Source: CADEFQ01 sp035433705
Lineage (GTDB): Bacteria > Pseudomonadota > Gammaproteobacteria > Steroidobacterales > Steroidobacteraceae
Assembly: GCA_035433705.1 (NCBI GenBank)
Contig: DAORVK010000054.1
Location: 1-19,526, forward strand
Direction of reading: 5' to 3'
DNA: 19,526 nt
Positions 7,609 through 14,326 of the stretch are shown piece by piece. The translations under genes and the position numbers were made by a program. Numbering within the stretch: the first letter of the stretch is position 1; every line of letters starts with the position of its first letter. Under the pieces are notes generated by a model. The model saw nothing but the letters and a program-made list of their open reading frames with translations. It searched no databases and had not been told where the DNA came from.

Positions 7609-8628
7609 TCAGGCTTCGGACACCCGATACTCATAACAGTCCTGCGCGGTCAAGGCCCGCTGCACGCGACCCTGTTCGAGCAGGTACGCGAGGTGCGCCA
7701 TCGTCTCGCCGATGGCCAGCACGCCATCGAGCGCACTGCGACGCACTGAGAACAGGCGACGCGACAGCCCAAGGATACTATCGGGCCGCTCCGTGCACAG
7801 CGCCCGCACACGCTCGAGCACACCGAGATGATGCCGCTGCAGTTCATCGGCCCGCGTGCGCAGGCCATGGAAGGGCAGTTCGTGAGCCGGCAGCACGAGG
7901 GTTTCCTCCGGCAGCTCACCGATCCGCTTCAGGGAGATCAACCAGTCCTTCAGCGGATTCGCCTCGGGTTCGAACGGCAACACGCCCACATTCGGACTGA
8001 TGCGCCCCAGCAATTGGTCGCCGCTCAGGAGGACGCCAAGCTCGCGGCTGTAGAGCGAGATGTGTTCGGGTGAATGCCCTTCACCACCACGCAACTGCCA
8101 TTCGTGGTCGCCGATAACAAGGCTCTCGCCGTCGCGCAGTCTGCGGTACGCGCGCGCCGGGGGCGAGCGGTTGACGAAAAGCTGCAGGGCTTGCGACAGC
8201 TCCCCGATCTGCTCTTCCGTCAATCCGGCACGCCTGAAGTAGGCGCGTTCTTCCCAGGATTCGAGCGCCGGATCGCGCAGCAGGCGCATCGCAAAGTATT
8301 CGGCGCGGCTCATGTAGAGCGGCACGCGCAGCTTTTCGGTGAGCCAGCCCGCGAGCCCACTGTGATCGCCGTGATGGTGCGTGCAGACGATGCCGGTGAT
8401 CGAAGCGCCCAGGCGGGGCAGAATCTGCTCCCACAGCCCGCGCGTCATGGCGTTGTCGAACCCGGTGTCGATCAGGCGCCAGCCCGTGTCGTCGCGCACG
8501 AGATAAAGATTGATGTGGTTGAGCGCCATCGGCAGTGGCATGCGCAGCCACTTGATGTGGCCGGGCACGACGTCCACCAGCTCGCCATTGCAGGCGGGCG
8601 CCTCGAACGGATAGCGCAGCGCCGCCAT
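7609..8628 (-). CDS. Metallo-beta-lactamase-fold hydrolase with C-terminal winged-helix-like region
   Basis: A 339-residue MBL-fold protein. The metal motif THHHGDH lies at 83-89 (His84, His86, Asp88, His89). Further metal ligands are likely at His185 (GGEGHSPEH), Asp204 (LSGDQLL) and His249 (LPAHE). This is the full set for a binuclear hydrolase of the glyoxalase II/lactonase/thioesterase type. The C-terminal ~70 residues (HLGVLERVRALCTERPDS onward) resemble the winged-helix tail of LACTB2-like members. The frame stays open upstream, but ATG 8628 is chosen because it begins the conserved domain and overlaps the stop of the acyl-CoA dehydrogenase gene by one base (TGATG), implying coupled translation. 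The coupling suggests it acts on a pathway intermediate, perhaps as an acyl-CoA thioesterase or lactonase; the substrate is unknown. Confidence 0.87.
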   Translation of the reverse strand: MAALRYPFEAPACNGELVDVVPGHIKWLRMPLPMALNHINLYLVRDDTGWRLIDTGFDNAMTRGLWEQILPRLGASITGIVCTHHHGDHSGLAGWLTEKLRVPLYMSRAEYFAMRLLRDPALESWEERAYFRRAGLTEEQIGELSQALQLFVNRSPPARAYRRLRDGESLVIGDHEWQLRGGEGHSPEHISLYSRELGVLLSGDQLLGRISPNVGVLPFEPEANPLKDWLISLKRIGELPEETLVLPAHELPFHGLRTRADELQRHHLGVLERVRALCTERPDSILGLSRRLFSVRRSALDGVLAIGETMAHLAYLLEQGRVQRALTAQDCYEYRVSEA

Positions 8629-9806
8629 CAGCGACCCGCCTTGGGAAGCCCCAGACCGAACTGGGACGCGATGTCGCGCAGCAACTCGTTGACCCCGCCG
8701 CCGAACGTACTGATGAGGGCCAGGCGGTATTCCTCCTCGAGCCGGGCGCCAAGCGCGGCCGCCGCACTGTCTCGCCGGTACAGACCCGCCAGACCGACCA
8801 CTTCCAGCAGTTTGCGAAACACGGCGATGGGCGTCTCGGTGCCGAACACCTTGGAGGCGGAGGCCAGGCCCACGTCGATCTTGCCGAGCGTCACGTCGGC
8901 CGCCATCCGGTAATTGAGCAGGCGCATGGCTTCGAGCTTCTGGTAACACTCGGCCAGCGCCGCCGCCACCCAGGGCCGATCGATCGGTCGCAGACCTGCC
9001 TCATCGGCCTCGCGCGCCCAGGCTAGCGTCGCGAGGAAACAACCGCGCGAGCGGATCCCGAAGGCACCGAGACCGATGCGCTCGTGATTGAGCTGCGCGG
9101 TGATCAGCTTCCAGCCGCCGTGCAGTTCGCCGACCAGCCTGTCGGACGGCACGCGCACGTCGCTGTAGTAGCTCGCGAAGGTCTGATGACCCACCGTGTG
9201 GATCGGTGTGTACGAGACACCTGTGGCCCTCGCATCGACGATCAGGAGAGAGATCCCCTTGTGCCGGGGTCGATCGGGATCGGTCCGGCACGCCAACCAG
9301 ACATAGTCGGCGGCGTCGATGTCGGAGGTGAAGATCTTCTGGCCGTTGACCACGAAGCCGTCACTGTCAGCCAGCGCCGTGGTCTTGAGCGTGGCGAGGT
9401 CCGTGCCGGCGGACGGCTCGGTATAGCCGATGGCGAAGTGGATCTCACCGGCCGCAATGCCGGGCAGAAACTTCTGCCGATGCGCCTCCGAACCGTGCTC
9501 CATCAGCGCGGGTGCCACGGTATTGATGGTCACGAACGGCAGCATGGCGCCCGCGAGCAGGGCTTCCTCGAAGAAGATCAGCTGTTCGAGCGGCGTGTAG
9601 CCCTTGCCACCGAACTTCGTGGGCCAACCCACGGCGAGCCAGCCGTCGCGGCCCATCGTGCGGATCAGATCCTTGTAGCCGGCGAGTCGCTGCGGATTCC
9701 GGTAATCGTGCATCAACGCCCGGTATTCGGCAGTGACGATGCTTGCGAAATAGCTGCTGATTTCCCGCCTCAGGTCCTGCTGCTCGCGTGTGAGGTTCAC
9801 GTACAT
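8628..9806 (-). CDS. Acyl-CoA dehydrogenase, catalytic-type subunit of a probable heteromer
   Basis: A 392-residue FAD-dependent acyl-CoA dehydrogenase introducing a 2,3 double bond into an acyl-CoA. The N-terminal helical domain, the beta-domain motif GYTEPSAGTDLATLKT (127-142) and the GQKIFTSD segment are well kept. Glu242 in LNHERIGLG sits where the catalytic base of isovaleryl-CoA dehydrogenase-like enzymes lies; the alternative C-terminal Glu position is Gly (TFGGGVNELLR). ATG 9806 (MYVNLTREQQ) begins the family N-terminus, although the frame runs further upstream. It starts one base after the stop of the neighbouring dehydrogenase, so the two are cotranslated, as in heteromeric steroid acyl-CoA dehydrogenases (ChsE1-ChsE2, Scd-type). 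The pairing is inferred from adjacency and residue complementarity. Confidence 0.9.
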   Translation of the reverse strand: MYVNLTREQQDLRREISSYFASIVTAEYRALMHDYRNPQRLAGYKDLIRTMGRDGWLAVGWPTKFGGKGYTPLEQLIFFEEALLAGAMLPFVTINTVAPALMEHGSEAHRQKFLPGIAAGEIHFAIGYTEPSAGTDLATLKTTALADSDGFVVNGQKIFTSDIDAADYVWLACRTDPDRPRHKGISLLIVDARATGVSYTPIHTVGHQTFASYYSDVRVPSDRLVGELHGGWKLITAQLNHERIGLGAFGIRSRGCFLATLAWAREADEAGLRPIDRPWVAAALAECYQKLEAMRLLNYRMAADVTLGKIDVGLASASKVFGTETPIAVFRKLLEVVGLAGLYRRDSAAAALGARLEEEYRLALISTFGGGVNELLRDIASQFGLGLPKAGR

Positions 9807-9807
9807 G

Positions 9808-10914
9808 TCAGGCGTCCTCGAGTGCCGCGGTAGCGAGCCACCGGCCGAGTCCCTCGAGACTTGCGGACACGCCGCCGCACGCAATCTCGATGGCGCGGCT
9901 CCAGTAGGTGTAGCGGTGGATCGGGTAGCTGACGTCGACGCCGATGCCGCCGTGCATGTGCTGTGCTGCATGCGTCACGCGATGCCCCGCATCGCAGGTC
10001 CACGCCCGCACTACGCCGGCGCTGCCCTCGGCCGCAAGGCCCGAATCGAGCCGCCAGACGAGCTGCCAGAGCGAGGAGCGCAGCGCTTCGACGTCGATCA
10101 GGCAATCCGCGCACTTCTGCGAGATCGCCTGAAACGCCGCGATCGGCTGCCCGAACTGCACGCGCTCACTCGTGTAAGCGACGACCCGCTTGAGCGCCTC
10201 CTCGACGACACCCAGTTGCAAGGCACCGAAACACGCTGCGACTCGCGGGGCCACCCAGCTCAACGCCTCCGGCGCGAGCGCAGCGCCCGCGGGGAGCGAC
10301 AGGCCCGCGAACAGCAGATCCGCCGCGGGTTCGTGGTGAGTCAGGCGGCCGGTGATTTTCCCGATGCCGGGCTGCGCCAGATCGATCGCGAACAAGCGCA
10401 CGCCCTGCGCTGTGGCGGCCGGCAACACCGCCAGCGCCGATTGCGCGGCGAGCGGCACCGCCACGGCGCGACCGCGCAGTCGCCAGCCCTCCGCTGCGGC
10501 ATCCGCGTGCAGCTGCAACCCGCGACCGCCGTGCATGCCTTCGAGACTCAGCGTGGCAAGTTGCGTCGAATCCGCCAGCGCCGACCCGTTCAAGCCTCGC
10601 GACGCGTCGCCGGCGAATCGCGCTACTGCCGCCAAGGCGAGTTGATGTGACCACAGTGGCACCGGCGCAAGGTGTCGCCCCTGGGATTCGAGGACGGCGC
10701 TCAGCTCGATCATGCCGAGCGCGCTGCCACCCAGTTCTTCGGGCAGGATCAGCGCCGTCAGGCCACCCTCGTGCAACTGCCGCCAGAGATCTGCGTCGCA
10801 AGCCGCATCGCTCGCCCAGAACTGCTGGATCTTCCCGTCCGTACAGAAATCGGCAAAGACACTCACCGCCAACTCGGCGATGGCGCGCTGCTCTTCGGTC
10901 AACTGGAAGTTCAC
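9808..10914 (-). CDS. Acyl-CoA dehydrogenase-like subunit lacking the usual catalytic Glu
   Basis: A 368-residue acyl-CoA dehydrogenase homologue. The C-terminal domain is clear: SERVQFGQPIAAFQAISQK (249-267) and MHGGIGVDVSYPIHRYTYW (320-338) are the usual FAD/dimer-contact segments. The beta domain is degenerate, with no TEPxAGTD motif in its first half. Neither usual catalytic Glu position is filled: the helix that carries ER in the neighbour reads SWVAPRVAACFG (219-230), and the C-terminal site reads EIACGGVS. This is the pattern of a partner chain in alpha2beta2 dehydrogenases. The start is GTG 10914 (MNFQLTEEQ), with no strong ribosome site in the 10-bp gap after the aldolase-like gene, so translation may be coupled. 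Alone it is unlikely to be active. Confidence 0.88.
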   Translation of the reverse strand: MNFQLTEEQRAIAELAVSVFADFCTDGKIQQFWASDAACDADLWRQLHEGGLTALILPEELGGSALGMIELSAVLESQGRHLAPVPLWSHQLALAAVARFAGDASRGLNGSALADSTQLATLSLEGMHGGRGLQLHADAAAEGWRLRGRAVAVPLAAQSALAVLPAATAQGVRLFAIDLAQPGIGKITGRLTHHEPAADLLFAGLSLPAGAALAPEALSWVAPRVAACFGALQLGVVEEALKRVVAYTSERVQFGQPIAAFQAISQKCADCLIDVEALRSSLWQLVWRLDSGLAAEGSAGVVRAWTCDAGHRVTHAAQHMHGGIGVDVSYPIHRYTYWSRAIEIACGGVSASLEGLGRWLATAALEDA

Positions 10915-10924
10915 GGCTCGCGCA

Positions 10925-12100
10925 CTATGTCATTCGACCGAGGATGGCGCCGCCAGTGGGAACACCCACGCCTGAAGTCACGAGCGCGTGGTTGACTGCC
11001 TTCTTCGGTTGGTTGACGGATGTGCCACGCACGAGGCGCACGGCCTCGACGATGCCGTTCACGCCATGAATGTAAGCCTCGGACAACTGGCCGCCGTGCG
11101 TGTTGCTCGGCAGGCGCCCGTTCGGACGCAGGTTGCCGGCCTGCACGAAATCCGCCGCTTCGCCGTATTTGCAGAAGCCCCACGACTCGAGTTGCCACAG
11201 CACGATCGGCGTGAATGCGTCGTAGATGACGGCCGCATCGATGTCCTGCGCACTGAGGCCGCACTGGGCATAGGCTTCATCGGCCGCGAGGTCCATCTCG
11301 GGGATACGGGCAATGTCGGGGCGATAGAAGGAGGTCATCTCCTCCTGATCTTTGGCGATGCACTGCGCCACGCCCCTGATCGAGACGCCGGGCTGCTTCA
11401 GGTGTCGTGCGCGCTCGGGAGTCGTGACCACGATCGCACAGCCACCGTCGCTCTCCTGGCAGCAATCGTAGAGCGTCAGGGGATTGCAGATCTTCTTGCC
11501 GGCATCGTAATCCGCGCGTGTCATCGGGCGCTGATAGAAGAAGGCCGCGGGATTTCGCACGGCGTAATCGCGGGTCGCCTGTGCGATCTCGAAGAGCGCG
11601 TCCTGCGTGCAGCCCGTGAGGTGCATGTAGCGGCGCGTGAACAGGGCGACCCAGGAGGCCGGTGTCAGCAGCCCGAATGGCATGTAGTAACCGTAATGGA
11701 TCGCGCTGCCGGTGATCAGGGTGCCCGAGACGCCCGCCGAATAGCGCTGACCGGAGCGGCCGTTGAGCGCGCGGTAGCAGACGACGACCTCGGCGACGCC
11801 GGTGGCTACCGCCATCGCGGCCTGCAGCAACGTACCGGTGGCCGCGCCGCCGCCATAAGGTACGCGCGCGTACAGGCTGATGTTCTCGCAGCCGACGGCG
11901 CGCGCGACGTCAACCTCTTCGTTTTGATCGATCGTGAAGGTCACGAGGCCATCGACATCGGCGGGCTTGAGGCCCGCGTCATCGAGCGCCTTCTTGACGG
12001 CCTCTGCCGCCAGGGCAAGTTCCGAACGACCTGAATCCTTCGAGAATTCCGTGGAACCGATGCCGACGATGGCAGCCTTGTCGGCAATTGTGGCGGCCAT
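10925..12100 (-). CDS. Thiolase-fold lipid-transfer protein, probable Ltp2-like acyl-CoA retro-aldolase
   Basis: A 391-residue SCPx/Ltp-type thiolase-fold protein. None of the three thiolase catalytic sites is present: the nucleophile region is PYGGGAATGTLLQ (81-93), the GHP motif is replaced by SNTHGGQLSEAY (332-343), and the terminal CxG is TSGVGVPTGG. That excludes ordinary thiolysis and is the state of the Ltp2 group, which cleaves a beta-hydroxyacyl-CoA side chain by retro-aldol reaction. Tyr293 (IYDAF) and Tyr343 (EAYIHG) match, from memory, the essential tyrosines of Ltp2 (Tyr294 and Tyr344). ATG 12100 follows AAGGAG. It is 3 bp downstream of the small MaoC gene and next in line to the MaoC-DUF35 gene; Ltp2 needs a DUF35 partner. 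A steroid substrate is inferred from the gene set. Confidence 0.88.
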   Translation of the reverse strand: MAATIADKAAIVGIGSTEFSKDSGRSELALAAEAVKKALDDAGLKPADVDGLVTFTIDQNEEVDVARAVGCENISLYARVPYGGGAATGTLLQAAMAVATGVAEVVVCYRALNGRSGQRYSAGVSGTLITGSAIHYGYYMPFGLLTPASWVALFTRRYMHLTGCTQDALFEIAQATRDYAVRNPAAFFYQRPMTRADYDAGKKICNPLTLYDCCQESDGGCAIVVTTPERARHLKQPGVSIRGVAQCIAKDQEEMTSFYRPDIARIPEMDLAADEAYAQCGLSAQDIDAAVIYDAFTPIVLWQLESWGFCKYGEAADFVQAGNLRPNGRLPSNTHGGQLSEAYIHGVNGIVEAVRLVRGTSVNQPKKAVNHALVTSGVGVPTGGAILGRMT

Positions 12101-12103
12101 GAC

Positions 12104-12532
12104 TCAAGACTCCTTCGGGAGGGCCACACAGACCTTGCCGGCCATGTGCGTTCCCCAGACATTGTTGTCGCCGCTGACGCTGATGATCACGGTGCCGGCG
12201 GCCTCGTCCTTCGCCGTCACCTCGCCGGTGATGGTCATCACCATGCCGGGAACGTTGGGCGCGCCGAGCTTCACTTCGATGCTTTTCAAGGCAGCCTCCG
12301 GGCCCGTCCAGTCGGTCACATAGCGGCCCATCAGGCCGTTGCTCGTGAGGATATTCATGAAGATGTCCGGCAAGCCGGTCGCCTGCGCCGCCGCCTTGTC
12401 GTGATGGACGGGCGTGAAGTCGCGCGAGGCGAGCGCGCCGCCCACGATCAGCCCGGCCGTGACGTCGATCTTCAGGGGCGGCAACTTCTCGCCGAGGGTG
12501 ACACTGCCGAAATTTCGGGTGATTCTGTTCAT
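12104..12532 (-). CDS. Small MaoC-family hydratase (ChsH1-like, catalytic chain)
   Basis: A 142-residue single hot-dog protein. The catalytic loop ASRDFTPVHHDKAAA gives Asp38 and His43, the Asp-x4-His pair of R-specific enoyl-CoA hydratases; mycobacterial ChsH1 uses the same spacing (Asp29/His34, from memory). The following NILTSNGLMGRYVTDW helix matches the short MaoC proteins paired with DUF35 fusions. ATG 12532 has GGGAAG upstream, and 23 bp separate it from the fusion gene. It probably forms the active half of a heteromeric hydratase with the fusion product, hydrating the enoyl-CoA made by the two acyl-CoA dehydrogenases and passing the beta-hydroxyacyl-CoA to the aldolase-like protein encoded 3 bp downstream. 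The complex is inferred from order and residues. Confidence 0.87.
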   Translation of the reverse strand: MNRITRNFGSVTLGEKLPPLKIDVTAGLIVGGALASRDFTPVHHDKAAAQATGLPDIFMNILTSNGLMGRYVTDWTGPEAALKSIEVKLGAPNVPGMVMTITGEVTAKDEAAGTVIISVSGDNNVWGTHMAGKVCVALPKES

Positions 12533-12555
12533 GTGGGCTTCCCGGTGTGCTGGCG

Positions 12556-13533
12556 TCAGGCGGGGTAGAAATTGGGCAATACGGTCGCGTCATCGACCCG
12601 CTCCACCCTGCCCTTGACCTTCATGCCGACGTGTACCGCCTCAGGCGTGCATCCGGCGATGTTGGCCACGATCCGGGTGCCTTCCTTCAGCTGGATCAGA
12701 CCGCACAGCAGCGGATCCGGATAGCCGGGGAACTTCGGATAACTGATCTCGGTGTAGCTGTAGACCTCGCCGTCGAGCGAGGATTCGATGCTGTCCCACT
12801 CGAGCGACTGGCACTGGCCACACATCGGGCGCGGCGGATGACGCAGCGTGCCGCAGCTCTTGCAACGCTGGATCAGGAGCTTGCCCTGATCGATCGCCTC
12901 CCACCACCAGGCGTTATCGTGCCCGCGCGGCGACTGGATGCGGGTCGGCGCCTTCAGCTGCGTATCGCCGCCGCTCTGCGCCTTGTTGGCGGCGACGGTC
13001 TCGGCATTCGGCATGAACCGCAACGTGCGAAACACCTGCCGGCCCACATCGTGCCCCTGCTGGTCGGTGAAGCGCGTGACGGTCTCGATGAAATATCCGT
13101 AGCCCCGCGCGGTCTTCTTGGGCTCAGAGATGTTGTCGATGACGGTGTGCGAAACCACCTGATCGCCGGGCCGCAGTTCGCGGTGGAATTCAGTGAGGGT
13201 GTTGGTGCCGAGCACGCCGGTAAAGCCGTGGGCCTCGAAGATATTGTGCAGCTCGCGCTGCACGTCCACCTGGCCGGTGTGCCCCTGCGCCATGGGATAG
13301 CCTTCCATGGCCCAGATTCCGAGCATCGTCGGCGGCGCAATGATCCCCTTGCGGCTCGAGGCCGCGGCGAACGCCGCATCCGTGTAGAGCGGGTTCTGAT
13401 CGCCGGTCACCTCGGCCCAGTGACGGATCATGGCGAGGTTGACGTCGTCATTGCCGCGCTTGGGCGGCCCCATCTCGCGGCCCACGTAGGCACGGATCTT
13501 TGCCTCGAAGGCCGCAGTCTCTGCAGGCGTCAT
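12556..13533 (-). CDS. MaoC-DUF35 (Zn-ribbon/OB-fold) fusion, ChsH2-like
   Basis: A 325-residue two-domain protein. Residues 1-~180 form a MaoC-like hot dog whose catalytic loop reads TGDQNPLYTD: Asp45 is present but the His is Tyr50, so this half is probably non-catalytic. Residues ~205-325 are DUF35. A Trp-rich lead helix (DNAWWWEAIDQGKLL) is followed by a rubredoxin-like zinc ribbon, Cys224, Cys227, Cys238 and Cys241 (CxxC-x10-CxxC), and an OB-fold (GEVYSYTEISYP onward). The architecture is that of ChsH2, which pairs with ChsH1 and docks the Ltp2 aldolase through DUF35. ATG 13533 follows CGGAGAA; the longer upstream frame runs through the promoter and is rejected. It is the first gene of the cluster, directly downstream of the divergent operator. 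Confidence 0.9.
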   Translation of the reverse strand: MTPAETAAFEAKIRAYVGREMGPPKRGNDDVNLAMIRHWAEVTGDQNPLYTDAAFAAASSRKGIIAPPTMLGIWAMEGYPMAQGHTGQVDVQRELHNIFEAHGFTGVLGTNTLTEFHRELRPGDQVVSHTVIDNISEPKKTARGYGYFIETVTRFTDQQGHDVGRQVFRTLRFMPNAETVAANKAQSGGDTQLKAPTRIQSPRGHDNAWWWEAIDQGKLLIQRCKSCGTLRHPPRPMCGQCQSLEWDSIESSLDGEVYSYTEISYPKFPGYPDPLLCGLIQLKEGTRIVANIAGCTPEAVHVGMKVKGRVERVDDATVLPNFYPA

Positions 13534-13560
13534 GCGTCGTTCTCCGGAAGTCTTGTGCCT

Positions 13561-13589
13561 AGGATATTTATAGTTGAATATAGATTCAA
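13561..13589 (-). promoter_or_regulatory. Candidate promoter of the 12-gene cluster
   Basis: On the minus strand TTGAAT (13589-13584) is followed after 17 bp by TATCCT (13566-13561), each matching 4 of 6 consensus bases. A second -10-like hexamer TATAAA (13572-13567) is closer to consensus but lacks a -35 at proper spacing. The stretch is strikingly AT-rich against its surroundings. The -35 lies inside the right arm of the palindrome, so a bound regulator would block polymerase. Confidence 0.45.
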
Positions 13590-13593
13590 CTAT
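13570..13593. promoter_or_regulatory. Perfect palindrome, probable TetR operator
   Basis: ATAGTTGAAT (13570-13579) and ATTCAACTAT (13584-13593) are perfect 10-bp inverted arms around the 4-bp spacer ATAG. The site lies in the divergent region between the tetR gene and the catabolic cluster and covers the first two bases of the proposed tetR start codon. That placement is typical of an autoregulating TetR repressor that also controls the divergent operon. It differs from the KstR and KstR2 site consensus as I remember them. Confidence 0.75.
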
Positions 13594-14326
13594 GCCGCGC
13601 AGCCATCGCCGCAAGCGTACTCCGGTGCAGAGTGACCAGCTCGGCAGCCGCGGGCTCGCCACCCGGGAGCGCCTCAAGGCCGCCGCCGGCCGCGTACTCG
13701 CCCGCAAGGCCTACAGCCAGATGACCGTGGCCGACGTGACCCAGGAGGCTGGCGTTGCCGCCGGGCTTTTTCACCGCTACTTCCCGGACCTGCAGACGCT
13801 GACGATGGAACTGGCAGATGAAGTGCTCGGCGAACTCGGCAACACGGCCGCCGTCGAGCAGGGCGTCGCGCGCGGCGACTGGATGGGGCGCATCCATTCC
13901 CACATCGCGCTCTCGGTAGCCAACTACGCGCAGCGGCCCGGCCTCGTGCGCGCGATGAACCAGCTGGCCGACGAGTCGCCGGCCTTTCGCGCCCGGCTGC
14001 GCGGCTTCTACCAATCGCAGCTCGAGCTGCTCGCGGCGCAGATGCCGCGGCTCTTCCCGGCCTCGAAGCTGACACCTACCGAATCATTGCTGATCGTCTA
14101 TGCGCTGGGTGGCATCTCGGAAGCCGTGCTGCGCGAGCGCTACATCCTGCGCCATCCGGCCTTTCGCGATCTGCAGCTTTCGCCGGAGGAACTGGCGGAC
14201 TGGCTCGCCACTCTCTTCTATCGCGCGCTGTTCGCGGCCAACCCGCCCCCTGACAGGGAACGCAAGAGCGCGCGCCTGCTGGCGGTCAAGAGCCCGGAGC
14301 GCCCGCGGAGGCGCGTTGCAGGTTGA
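13592..14326 (+). CDS. TetR-family transcriptional regulator
   Basis: A 244-residue TetR regulator. The N-terminal helix-turn-helix is at about residues 24-70: TRERLKAAAGRVLARKAYSQ, then MTVADVTQEAGVAAGLFHRYFPD. The remaining ~170 residues are the helical ligand-binding domain. A basic tail at both ends (SHRRKRT; RERKSARLL...RPRRR) is unusual but composition-driven. ATG 13592 is preferred over the upstream TTG at 13574 because that TTG lies inside the palindrome; the 5' leader would then be very short and may lack a ribosome site. It is transcribed away from the catabolic cluster and probably represses it, with a CoA thioester or steroid-like ligand as inducer. Its 3' end overlaps the convergent flavoprotein gene by 41 bp. 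Confidence 0.9.
   Translation: MPRSHRRKRTPVQSDQLGSRGLATRERLKAAAGRVLARKAYSQMTVADVTQEAGVAAGLFHRYFPDLQTLTMELADEVLGELGNTAAVEQGVARGDWMGRIHSHIALSVANYAQRPGLVRAMNQLADESPAFRARLRGFYQSQLELLAAQMPRLFPASKLTPTESLLIVYALGGISEAVLRERYILRHPAFRDLQLSPEELADWLATLFYRALFAANPPPDRERKSARLLAVKSPERPRRRVAG

Noticed and set aside
8629..8949. Upstream extension of the metallo-hydrolase frame, and similar extensions at 9807-9971, 13534-13707 and 15567-16475
   Set aside because: The added residues are Arg/Ala/Gly-rich shadows of the upstream gene or, at 13534-13707, of the promoter and tetR; family N-termini begin at the internal ATGs.
13574..13591. TTG at 13574 as the tetR start
   Set aside because: It lies inside the perfect palindrome and adds only six residues without family support; ATG 13592 is better.
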